Assembly: GCA_964577305.1 (NCBI GenBank)
Contig: CAZNYS010000001.1
Span: 1-64,000 of the forward strand
Length of the DNA stretch: 64,000 nt
DNA from: UBA9300 sp964577305
GTDB taxonomy: Bacteria > Bacteroidota > Bacteroidia > Bacteroidales > VadinHA17
Direction: 5' to 3'
Shown here: positions 42,224 to 50,969 of the stretch, piece by piece
Position numbering within the stretch: the stretch's first letter is position 1
Layout: each line of letters opens with the position of its first letter
Made by a program: the position numbers and the translations under genes
Notes under the pieces: generated by a model
Databases searched by the model: none
Told to the model about the DNA's origin: nothing
What the model saw: the letters and a program-made list of their open reading frames with translations, nothing else

Positions 42224-43864
42224 TTAATTTATCGTTAAAATTATCGGAGGCAGTCTCCTTGTTGACTCATCAGGGGCAATGGCCCTGATATTAATAATTG
42301 ACAGTTTCTGCCCCCTGTTAAGAGATTCAATCAGGGCTCTCTGCTCCTGTGTTATCCTGTTGCTGTTAGATGTTTCACTCCTGTCAAATCCCCTTTGTTG
42401 TACTGATACAGTAAACTGTGTTATAGTGTATTCGAGGTCGAAGAGGAAATTTTCGAGTACGGCAAATACACCTGGTTGTGCCAGTGCAACATTTTTTGTC
42501 ACTGTGCCTTCTGTCATATTAGCAAATTTGGCTACAGGGTCGGGTATTCTCTGCACCCTGAACTCATAGGGTGGGAATCGCATTCTTTCTCCGTTTATTG
42601 TGGCACTTACATTAATAGCTGCAGTCTGCCCTATATTCTGAGGCATGGCTGCCCATTCCCCACGGTACCCTTCAACGCGCCCCCTTCGGATATTCCCGTT
42701 TGTCATGGAGGCCTGTATGAGGTTGGATGCCACTCCCGGCACGGATATATCTATGGGGTTATCAATACCTAAATACAATACGTTCATAGCTGTTGGTGAA
42801 ACAATTACATTAGGTGCACCCACATTATACGATTCCTCGAAGGGATATGCTACTGTTGATCCATCGGGAGCCAGAAGTTTTATAAGTCCTTTGTAAGTAT
42901 GTTCACCCAGAGATGAAGTTGTTCTCCTGAAGATTCCACGTCCCCTCTCATTAACTTCGAGCTGGGTATAGTCGCCTACCATTTCATATGTCCTTGTACC
43001 GTCAGCATTCACTGTTTCGCGGTAATCACCGACGAGTATATCGGGCTTCTTGGTAGTATCGGAGGCAGCTATAAATACTTCTGCTTCGTAGGCATTACCC
43101 CGCATCACATAGCTGGAGCTAGACAGCACTGTTGCTTCAATATCAGTGAATTTAAAATCACCGGCAGTTATCTGGTCATCCAGGAACATAATTACATCTG
43201 TTTCTGAATTTCTTATATCGACCTGTATCTTTGACAGCATTACTATAGCAGCTATCAAAGGCAGTTCAGCAAGGGTATTTTCCTCCCAGTTCTCGGTTGT
43301 CCCGTCGGGTGCCACGCCGGGTTCTGTACTAAGAGTTTCGATTATGGATTGTTCAACCGAGATATTTTTCCCCTGAATTATATCTTCAATAAGCCATGTT
43401 CTGTATTCATCAATCAATGCACGAAGAGCATAAGCCTTTTGATCATGATTAGAGCCTATCAGTACTTCGGACGGTACGTTATTTTCATCATATCTTTTAA
43501 CGGAATCGATAACTACCTGTCTTCCCCTGAGTCCATCTGTGTCTTCGCCGTCGGCTTTTAGAATGATTTCAATTTTCAGATCCTGAACGTATTCATACAA
43601 TTCATCAGCTCTCTGCTTAACCTCATATGCTTTCCTCCTCCATTCTCCTGCTTTTGCCTCGTTTTCTGCTGCTGCCCTGTCAAATCCTTTATAGATCTCG
43701 TTATTCTTTTTTTCATAGTTGAAAAGAGTCTTTTCCAGTCCCTTTTCAACTTTTGCGAATGCATCCACGGCTTCTTTTGATACGTTGAGTGCCAGCAAAG
43801 CAGTAAGCACAAGGTACATCATGCCGATCATTTTTTGCCGTGGGGTTTCTTTTCCGTGAGCCAT
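42224..43864 (-). CDS. gldM: Type IX secretion motor subunit GldM/PorM
   Basis: An inner-membrane protein whose long periplasmic part links the motor to the PorK-PorN ring. The 546-residue protein has an N-terminal membrane helix (MIGMMYLVLTALLALNVS) preceded by HGKETPRQK. An early helical domain (about 35-220) and a series of beta domains follow, including the conserved GNIRRGRVEGYRGEWAAMPQNIGQTAAINVSAT near residue 400. It lies 15 bases before gldN and 31 after gldL. Confidence 0.96.
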   Translation of the reverse strand: MAHGKETPRQKMIGMMYLVLTALLALNVSKEAVDAFAKVEKGLEKTLFNYEKKNNEIYKGFDRAAAENEAKAGEWRRKAYEVKQRADELYEYVQDLKIEIILKADGEDTDGLRGRQVVIDSVKRYDENNVPSEVLIGSNHDQKAYALRALIDEYRTWLIEDIIQGKNISVEQSIIETLSTEPGVAPDGTTENWEENTLAELPLIAAIVMLSKIQVDIRNSETDVIMFLDDQITAGDFKFTDIEATVLSSSSYVMRGNAYEAEVFIAASDTTKKPDILVGDYRETVNADGTRTYEMVGDYTQLEVNERGRGIFRRTTSSLGEHTYKGLIKLLAPDGSTVAYPFEESYNVGAPNVIVSPTAMNVLYLGIDNPIDISVPGVASNLIQASMTNGNIRRGRVEGYRGEWAAMPQNIGQTAAINVSATINGERMRFPPYEFRVQRIPDPVAKFANMTEGTVTKNVALAQPGVFAVLENFLFDLEYTITQFTVSVQQRGFDRSETSNSNRITQEQRALIESLNRGQKLSIINIRAIAPDESTRRLPPIILTIN

Positions 43865-43895
43865 ATTCCAGAGTTAATTTGGTTAGGGGATTGCT

Positions 43896-44816
43896 CTATT
43901 TAATATTCATGGCAGAAAGCATATTCCCGTAGACTGCATTCAATGAAGCCAGACTTTCACTCAGCTTACTTATTTCAGTACGGTATTTTGAAGCTTCATC
44001 GGCAGAATCTTTAAGGTCGGTCAACATACCCTGTACTCCTTTCATCATTTCCTCGGTATCTTTTACCTGCTCATTGGCACCTTTCAGTTGCAGTTCATAC
44101 ACTGCATTCAGTGCTGAAAGGTTTTTATTTACTGTTTCAAGCTGATCCTGGTATGACTTGCTGCTACCCTCAATTTGTGTAAGTGCTTCGGTCATATCCC
44201 TGTAGCTGCTACCTGTTTCGTTAATTATTTTAGCAGTACTGTGATAAGAATGCTCAAGTTTTTCGAGTGATGATCCAAGGTCTTCGCTTTTCTTGGCGTA
44301 GTTATCTGTTGTAGTGCTAAGGGTCTCTGCTGCTTTTTCCACTGAATCGACAAATCTGCCTGTTGCTGCTGTGGCATCACCCATAGCGTTTAGGCTTTCG
44401 GTTGTATTATTCAGTTTTTTAAGGCCTTTACCCAGTCTTTCGAAGACATCAGGTGTGATATCAGCGTTTAGGAGCATTTCATCGAACTTTGAAAGTGCTG
44501 TCGATCCGCCGCCTGGTATTGCTCCCAAATGTGCACGTGATGGCCCTGAAAGTCCCAGTTCATCTTCATCTTCGGGCATACCTGCCAGTTCAGGGTATAC
44601 CAGTGACCAGTCAGGATCTTCATGCAGTGGTTCAAAGGCCGAGAAGAAGAAGATTATCGCTTCTGTGCAAAGTCCGATAAAAAGGAAAGTACCCGCCATA
44701 CGATAGTGCTGGATTTTGAAAAGCGCTCCAATAATTACGATTGACGCTCCAATGCCGTAAAGCTTGGCCATGAAACTTTTCCAGCCGCTGCTTTGTACTA
44801 TTTCTGATAAGCTCAT
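43896..44816 (-). CDS. gldL: Type IX secretion motor subunit GldL/PorL
   Basis: The proton-driven motor partner of GldM. The 306-residue protein has two N-terminal membrane helices (LYGIGASIVIIGALFKI and GTFLFIGLCTEAIIFFFSAF). A charged linker and a long coiled-coil cytoplasmic region (about 140-306) follow. The second helix carries a glutamate (LCTEAII) in the place expected for proton coupling. It sits between gldK (43 bases) and gldM (31 bases). Confidence 0.95.
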   Translation of the reverse strand: MSLSEIVQSSGWKSFMAKLYGIGASIVIIGALFKIQHYRMAGTFLFIGLCTEAIIFFFSAFEPLHEDPDWSLVYPELAGMPEDEDELGLSGPSRAHLGAIPGGGSTALSKFDEMLLNADITPDVFERLGKGLKKLNNTTESLNAMGDATAATGRFVDSVEKAAETLSTTTDNYAKKSEDLGSSLEKLEHSYHSTAKIINETGSSYRDMTEALTQIEGSSKSYQDQLETVNKNLSALNAVYELQLKGANEQVKDTEEMMKGVQGMLTDLKDSADEASKYRTEISKLSESLASLNAVYGNMLSAMNIK

Positions 44817-44859
44817 ATACCTGGATTTAAGGGTTTTATCTTAATTGGTTTATTAATAT

Positions 44860-46191
44860 CTAGTCAACTCCAATATAGGTTCTTACATTACGGAAACCGA
44901 TGAAGCATTTTGCTGAATCCTGATATTCGTAATCCCTGGAGCTTACCTGGAGGAAATATCCAATATCTTTCCAGGAGCCTCCCCTGATAACTTTACGTTT
45001 GAGAGGAGCAGGGTCGTCAGGTTTAGCATTATACTTATAATCGGGATTCAGGTCATGGGTAAATATGTATGATGATGGGTGATAGGCGCATGAAGTCCAT
45101 TCAGACACGTTACCTGCCATATCATACAGTCCGAATTCATTTGGCTCGAAAGATGCTACGGCTGCAGTATATGCTGCTCCGTCGTCGATATAATTACCTC
45201 TGAGAGGTTTGAAATTAGCCAGGAAGCATCCTTCATAGTTACGTGTATAGGGTCCTCCCCAAGGGTACATCGACAGGTCGAGGCCTCCTCTTGCGGCATA
45301 TTCCCATTCTGTTTCCAGGGGTAATCTGTAATTCTGTACATCTACCATTCCCTGTCCACGCAGTGCTGCATTCATAAAATCGGTTCTCCATACGCTGAAG
45401 GCCGATGCCTGTTTCCACGTAACGCCAACGACAGGATAATCGTCGAAGGATGGATGCCAGAAATAGATTGTTGCATGTGGTTCGTTGAATGAATAGGTAA
45501 AGTCGCGTATCCAAGCCAGTGTATCAGGGTATACATTAACCAGGTCCTGCATAATGAAAGACGAGCGGTCCTGAACGTCTGATTCTACACCATCCAGGTC
45601 ATAAACTTTACCTTCATAGCGCTCATTTTCAAAGTCGTATCTGGCTTTTGCGGCCTGCTGTAAATCAACCCAGAAGTAGATATAGTTAAGTTTTCTTACA
45701 TCAACCTGTTTCTTATTATTGAACCGTTCATTGGGTGGATAGTACATTTCTTCGACCACATCGGCAATTTCCAGCACATCCATATCTATTTTCTCATCCC
45801 AATTGATAACGGGAGGGTCAATCTCATTACCTTCTTCATCGACCTTGAAGAACTGGTAGTCAGGAATTTGTGCTTCGCCCAATTTGGTCCTCAGTATTGA
45901 ATCACGTACCCAGTAAACAAACTGCCTGTATTTGTTATTAGTCATTTCAGTCTGGTCCATCCAGAATGCATTAACTGTAACCGAACGCGACAGTGTATTC
46001 ATGGCGAATAGAGCGTCCTGGTCGCTTGGTCCTGTTATGAAATTACCAGCGGGAATAAAGGCCATCTCGAATGGTTCCGGCTCAAAAAATTTCTTTCTTC
46101 CGGGTACTCCGACAAGTTCTCCATTATTTCCGGGCCCGCATGCTGTAATTATTACTGTTACTGTTAAAACTAATAGGATTAACTTTTTCAT
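44860..46191 (-). CDS. gldK: Type IX secretion lipoprotein GldK/PorK
   Basis: An outer-membrane lipoprotein forming the T9SS ring with GldN. The 443-residue protein has a lipobox (VTVIITACGPG) and a formylglycine-generating-enzyme-like (SUMF1) domain with FIPAGNFITGPSDQ, LPLETEWEYAARGGLD, GNVSEWTSCAYHPSS and VIRGGSWKDIGYFLQVSSRD. In this family that domain is structural. It lies 47 bases after porP and 43 before gldL. Confidence 0.96.
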   Translation of the reverse strand: MKKLILLVLTVTVIITACGPGNNGELVGVPGRKKFFEPEPFEMAFIPAGNFITGPSDQDALFAMNTLSRSVTVNAFWMDQTEMTNNKYRQFVYWVRDSILRTKLGEAQIPDYQFFKVDEEGNEIDPPVINWDEKIDMDVLEIADVVEEMYYPPNERFNNKKQVDVRKLNYIYFWVDLQQAAKARYDFENERYEGKVYDLDGVESDVQDRSSFIMQDLVNVYPDTLAWIRDFTYSFNEPHATIYFWHPSFDDYPVVGVTWKQASAFSVWRTDFMNAALRGQGMVDVQNYRLPLETEWEYAARGGLDLSMYPWGGPYTRNYEGCFLANFKPLRGNYIDDGAAYTAAVASFEPNEFGLYDMAGNVSEWTSCAYHPSSYIFTHDLNPDYKYNAKPDDPAPLKRKVIRGGSWKDIGYFLQVSSRDYEYQDSAKCFIGFRNVRTYIGVD

Positions 46192-46238
46192 ATTGCAAGC
46201 TGATTTAATACTGCAAGTAAGTTATTTTTTTTTAATAA

Positions 46239-47186
46239 TCATAAAAATCTAATACTTTTATAACGCTTGGAACTCCTCCCCAGGCTTATGTCAAAGCAAT
46301 AATTAACCATGAATTCGTGACTGCCTGAAGTGCTTTTCCTGATGTCGTTCATCGGGAAATCGTAAGCATATCCAATACGTATTCCGTTATACAACTCTAT
46401 ACCTATCATTCCGGTAAGAGCGTCACCTGCTCTATAAGAAACGCCACCCCAGACTTTTTTATTGTATCTGACCGTGGCATTAAGTGTAAGCTGGAATATT
46501 TTACCGTCGCTGAACACAAAAGCAGATGGCAGCAGTTCAAAGTTTGGATTTGGCAATCTCACTGTATATCCGGCAGTTGCATAGTATTGCCTTGCAATAT
46601 ACGGTGAAGCCGTAGCATATTTTATTTTTGGTTCAGTGAGATGAGTCGCTGATATACCTGCATAGTAGTTTATTGCATTGTAGAACAGGCCGAAACTCAT
46701 ATCATAAGCCAGGTGGCTTTCCTTGCCATCTGGAATAAGCGGGTCGCCGTTAGGAGGGACGAAGATATCACCCGATGGTATATTCCAGGTGGGATCTATT
46801 GATTTGTTCAGTATCCCGGCATTTATTCCTATACCAAGGTTACCGTTTCCCAGGGGTGTAATATACGAGTAGGTAAGCAATAAGCTATTATCGCTGTCAA
46901 AGCCTGTCTTGTCACTGATAATGGTAAGACCAATGCCTGATCGGATTTTAAAGGGGCGCACTGCTGCATCAACATGGAATACCGTTGATGATGGTGCTCC
47001 CTCGAATCCTACCCATTGCTGCCTGTTTATGGCTGTGGCGCATATCCTTCCTGAACTCCCTGCTGAACCTGGATTATAGAGCATATTATTGAACATAAAA
47101 AGACTGCTTACAGGATCGTTCTGTGAGTAAGCGCCTGTTGTAATCATAAAAGCTAACAATATAGTTATCAGTATCTCTTTTTTCAT
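46239..47186 (-). CDS. porP: PorP/SprF family outer-membrane protein
   Basis: A 315-residue outer-membrane barrel protein of the T9SS. It has a signal peptide (ILLAFMITTGAYSQ) and the typical mature start NDPVSSLFMFNNMLYNPGSAGSSG. RQQWVGFEGAPSSTVFHVDA and the C-terminal MNDIRKSTSGSHEFMVNYCF are characteristic. It is the first gene of the operon leading to gldKLMN. Confidence 0.94.
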   Translation of the reverse strand: MKKEILITILLAFMITTGAYSQNDPVSSLFMFNNMLYNPGSAGSSGRICATAINRQQWVGFEGAPSSTVFHVDAAVRPFKIRSGIGLTIISDKTGFDSDNSLLLTYSYITPLGNGNLGIGINAGILNKSIDPTWNIPSGDIFVPPNGDPLIPDGKESHLAYDMSFGLFYNAINYYAGISATHLTEPKIKYATASPYIARQYYATAGYTVRLPNPNFELLPSAFVFSDGKIFQLTLNATVRYNKKVWGGVSYRAGDALTGMIGIELYNGIRIGYAYDFPMNDIRKSTSGSHEFMVNYCFDISLGRSSKRYKSIRFL

Positions 47187-47375
47187 AAATTAAATTCGTC
47201 CTTCAACTGCGGCTTGTTCAGCTTTATATATTAGTAAAGAAAATAAAAAATACATATCGTGACAAAATATTGTTCAAAAATTAAGCCAATGCTTCAGATG
47301 TTTACGATTAACGGAATAAATAAACGAAGGAAAAGCAAGAATGTTGCGATAAATGCACATTTTTTGACCAACATA

Positions 47376-48530
47376 TCAGTTAAGGCGTTTAATGGCTTTC
47401 ATATATCTTCTGGGTATTTCGTTTTCGCCTGCCTGCAGGTAATCGTTATATGAGCATGCAATAAAGTGTTTTTCACCCTTTTTGCTGGTATATTCTATCC
47501 ACCAGCGGTTGGTGATATTACTTTTGATGAATACCAGATCTTCGTTACTATCTTCAATGCTGACATGGTAATTGATAAAGCGCCCCGAATTTTCTTTTTG
47601 CAGTACTGATGATTCATTTTGTTTCTGGGCGAATCCTTCGAGGAAGAACCATATCATCTGTGCAGCCATTGATGTCGTTTGCCTGCGGCTGTCGAGCAGG
47701 GGGTTTACCTCGAAGAATCCTGCAGCCTGCAAAGAGTCAGACAGTCCGGCATATCTTGAGAGCAGACATATTTCTTCACCGTAGAAGCCGTTGGGTGATG
47801 GCGCGAATGTTCCGGGTGCGTCCGCCTGCCGTACAGATGAAATATCAAAAGTAATAAGGCCTGCATCACGGAATGACGGTTCTATTTCGTGTATATCTTC
47901 CCTTACTTCTCCTATTCTTACGAGGTCATAGTTTAGTTTCCTGAAGCGATTAAGCACCTGCGGGTCGTTCAGGTATGACTGGTATCCCACAATCATGAAA
48001 TTGTCGAGATTGTTGTTTCCAAGGATTATATCGGAGAGATAATTAAATGAATCTTTTTCTTTACGTTCATTGACCCAGTCGACGCGCGAATCGACAGAAG
48101 CATAGTTGAACTTACCGCGTATCTTTTTTGCGATGGCCGGTATTAATGTGCTGCTGCCTCCTATGATTAAGGGGAAAGTATTGGCAGCAATGAGGTATTC
48201 AACAACATCACTCAGTGCAGCGAGGCTGTCATCGAAGCTGACACCTTTCTTTAAATTGCCAAGGTCAGCTATTTTAATCTTTCCCGGCAGCCTTGACAGC
48301 TTATACAGGTCGGCCCTTATTTCATCGGGGGCACCTGCACATCCTTTATTTGGTGAACGCCTCTCATCAGGCACACCAACGATAGCGAGGCGGAAAGTGT
48401 TAAGGTCGGTGATCTGCTTGTTTTCGGTATTGATAACAAGGTTACGTGAGAAGCATGATGGTTCAGCCAGGTGAGACCAAAGGGGTTTATCTATACTCAC
48501 GGGATCAAAATAGTCATTTAAATCAAGCAT
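47376..48530 (-). CDS. Arginase/formiminoglutamase-fold protein lacking metal ligands
   Basis: A 384-residue protein with an arginase-like core, but the manganese-binding motifs are altered. The GG-x-HS motif reads GGSST (124-128), the DAHxD motif reads DSRVD (147-151), and the SxDxDxxDP motif reads TFDISSVRQADAP (about 227-239). Almost all metal-coordinating His and Asp are gone, so ureohydrolase activity is improbable and a structural or binding role is more likely. It lies 10 bases after topA on the same strand and upstream of the T9SS operon, a neighbourhood I recall from other Bacteroidota. Confidence 0.82.
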   Translation of the reverse strand: MLDLNDYFDPVSIDKPLWSHLAEPSCFSRNLVINTENKQITDLNTFRLAIVGVPDERRSPNKGCAGAPDEIRADLYKLSRLPGKIKIADLGNLKKGVSFDDSLAALSDVVEYLIAANTFPLIIGGSSTLIPAIAKKIRGKFNYASVDSRVDWVNERKEKDSFNYLSDIILGNNNLDNFMIVGYQSYLNDPQVLNRFRKLNYDLVRIGEVREDIHEIEPSFRDAGLITFDISSVRQADAPGTFAPSPNGFYGEEICLLSRYAGLSDSLQAAGFFEVNPLLDSRRQTTSMAAQMIWFFLEGFAQKQNESSVLQKENSGRFINYHVSIEDSNEDLVFIKSNITNRWWIEYTSKKGEKHFIACSYNDYLQAGENEIPRRYMKAIKRLN

Positions 48531-48540
48531 AGCCAGAATA

Positions 48541-50844
48541 TTATTTCTTTTTACCTGAACCTGAATTTTTTTCTATGATTTTCATGCAATCCTCCTCCGA
48601 CAATGCTTCAGGATCAGTGCCTTTAGGTATTTTATAGTTTTTCTTTTTATGGGATATGTAAGGCCCGTAACGGCCATGCAGCACCACTATATCACCAAAG
48701 CGCTTTATTTCTTTCTTTTTGTTTGATTCTTCTTTCTCCTTTATCAGCTCAATGGCACGATCACCAGTGATACTATAGGGGTCGTCTTTTCCTTTATTTA
48801 ATGAATAGAATTTATTTTTATGTTTTACATAAGGTCCGAAGCGGCCAATGCCAATCAGGATCTCTTCACCCTCGTATTCACTCAGTTTGCGTGGCATATT
48901 AAACAGTTCCAGTGCTTCTTCCAGCTCTATTGTTTCAATCAGTTGTCCGTTTCTCAGGCTGGCAAAGCGGGGTTTTTTATCTTCTGAAGCATCACCTATC
49001 TGGATTACAGGGCCGAACCGGCCCATCTTGGCATATACCGGTTCACCCGAACCGGGATCAGTACCTAATTCCCTTACCCCCGTTTTTCGGTCGGCTTCCT
49101 TCAGGGTTGAGCTTACTCTTTTATGAAACGGACCATAGAACTCTTCAAGCATATTGTCCCATTCTTTCTCACCTTCAGCAATCTTATCGAACTGTATTTC
49201 TATGTTGGCGGTAAAATTATAGTCGACAATATTACTGAAATGTTCGACAAGGAAATCATTTACGATAATACCAATATCTTTTGGGAAAAGTTTTGATTTT
49301 TCATAACCGGTTTTTTCGGTTTTCACCATTGCCCTGATCTTACCCCCTGAAAGGATCAGGATATTCACCGGCCGTAATTCGCCCGGCCTGTCTTCACGGG
49401 CTACGTAGCCCCTGTTCTGTATTGTTGAGATTACAGGAGCATAGGTTGAAGGTCGTCCGATACCCAGCTCTTCCATTTTTTTAACCAGGCTGGCTTCGGT
49501 ATAACGTGGGGCAGGTGACGTATATTTTTCCTGTGCGGTGATCTTTTCGTATTCCAGGGGCATACCTTTCTTAACCGGCGGTATTACTGTGTCGGATCCA
49601 TTCTCACCGTTATTATCGCTTGACTCCCTGTAAACTTTCAGGAATCCGTCGAACTTAATTACTTCAGCCTGGGCAAGGAATGGAGTATCAGAATTTGACA
49701 TTCCAATTTTAATACTTGTTTTTTCAATAGTTGCATTACTCATCTGTGAGGCGGCTGTTCTTTTCCAGATAAGCTCATACAAGTTCTTTTCCTGCTGGTT
49801 CCCCTGTATACTTTTCTTCTCCATATAGGCGGGTCTTATTGCCTCATGTGCTTCCTGTGCTCCTTTCGACCTTGTCTTGTACTGCCTCGGCCTTGAATAG
49901 TTATCACCATATTCTTCTTTAATTACTTTTGCAACTGTATTGATAGCCAGTTGCGAAAGGTTTGTTGAGTCGGTTCTCATATATGTGATCTTACCGCTTT
50001 CATACAGTCGCTGGGCTACAGACATTGTCTGGGACACCGAAAATCCGAGTTTCCTGTAAGCTTCCTGCTGAAGGGTTGAGGTTGTAAATGGAGGTGCCGG
50101 TGACCTGGTGCCGGGCTTTATATTTATATCTGCAATATTAAAAGCAGCACTGGCACAGAGCCGGAGAAAGGACTCTGCATCTTCTTCGCGGCTGAATTTT
50201 TTTGTTGCTTCAGCCTTTATTCTGGTCTCTTCGCCATTATCAGTATCAATTAGGAATTCACCGGTAATCCTGAATGATGACACAGGTTTGAAAGAGATGA
50301 TCTCACGTTCTCTTTCAACGATCAGTCTCAGGGCAACAGACTGCACCCTTCCGGCCGACAGAGCCGGTTGTACTTTTTTCCATAATATTGGTGATATCTC
50401 AAAGCCCACGAGCCTGTCGAGCACACGTCTTGCCTGCTGGGCATTAACGAGTGAGTGGTTTATCCCGCGGGGTGAGCTGACCGCTTTCTCAATAGCTTCC
50501 CTTGTTATCTCGTGGAAAACTATTCTTTTGGTCTTTTCAGAAGGAAGGTTGAGTACCTGTGCCAGGTGCCAGGCAATAGCTTCTCCTTCACGGTCTTCAT
50601 CAGAGGCCAGCCATACCAGGGAGGCGTTACCGGCCTGCTTCTTCAGTTCATCAACTATTTTCTTCTTGTCATCAGGTATAATATATTCCGGTTTAAAACC
50701 GTTTTCAATATCAATACCAATATTTTTTTTTGAAAGATCGCGTATATGACCAAAGCTGGATACTACCTTAAAATCTTTTCCAAGAAATTTTTCAATTGTT
50801 TTTGCTTTTGCAGGCGACTCTACAATTACGAGGTTCACACTCAT
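48541..50844 (-). CDS. topA: DNA topoisomerase I
   Basis: A type IA topoisomerase relaxing negative supercoils. The 767-residue protein has the TOPRIM domain (LVIVESPAKAKTIEKFLG, then ASDEDREGEAIAWHL) and the active-site tyrosine in GKITYMRTDSTNLS. The C-terminal part is not zinc-finger but topoisomerase-C-repeat: GRFGPVIQIG, GIGRFGPYVKHKNKF and LHGRYGPYISHKKKNYK. The Met at 50844 or 50850 fits better than the one at 50868. Confidence 0.96.
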   Translation of the reverse strand: MSVNLVIVESPAKAKTIEKFLGKDFKVVSSFGHIRDLSKKNIGIDIENGFKPEYIIPDDKKKIVDELKKQAGNASLVWLASDEDREGEAIAWHLAQVLNLPSEKTKRIVFHEITREAIEKAVSSPRGINHSLVNAQQARRVLDRLVGFEISPILWKKVQPALSAGRVQSVALRLIVEREREIISFKPVSSFRITGEFLIDTDNGEETRIKAEATKKFSREEDAESFLRLCASAAFNIADINIKPGTRSPAPPFTTSTLQQEAYRKLGFSVSQTMSVAQRLYESGKITYMRTDSTNLSQLAINTVAKVIKEEYGDNYSRPRQYKTRSKGAQEAHEAIRPAYMEKKSIQGNQQEKNLYELIWKRTAASQMSNATIEKTSIKIGMSNSDTPFLAQAEVIKFDGFLKVYRESSDNNGENGSDTVIPPVKKGMPLEYEKITAQEKYTSPAPRYTEASLVKKMEELGIGRPSTYAPVISTIQNRGYVAREDRPGELRPVNILILSGGKIRAMVKTEKTGYEKSKLFPKDIGIIVNDFLVEHFSNIVDYNFTANIEIQFDKIAEGEKEWDNMLEEFYGPFHKRVSSTLKEADRKTGVRELGTDPGSGEPVYAKMGRFGPVIQIGDASEDKKPRFASLRNGQLIETIELEEALELFNMPRKLSEYEGEEILIGIGRFGPYVKHKNKFYSLNKGKDDPYSITGDRAIELIKEKEESNKKKEIKRFGDIVVLHGRYGPYISHKKKNYKIPKGTDPEALSEEDCMKIIEKNSGSGKKK

Positions 50845-50942
50845 GTCCATCTGAATTACTTTCCACAATTAGCTCGACAAAGTAAAGCATTTCTGTCCCA
50901 TAGTTCAAAATTAATAAAGATAATTCTTTAATTAATATTTAG

Positions 50943-50950
50943 TACTTTTG
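50943..50950 (+). promoter_or_regulatory. -7 promoter element for the class A PBP gene
   Basis: TACTTTTG, a perfect TAnnTTTG, 19 bases before the ATG at 50970. Confidence 0.55.
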
Positions 50951-50969
50951 GCTTAAAGACCACATCAAA

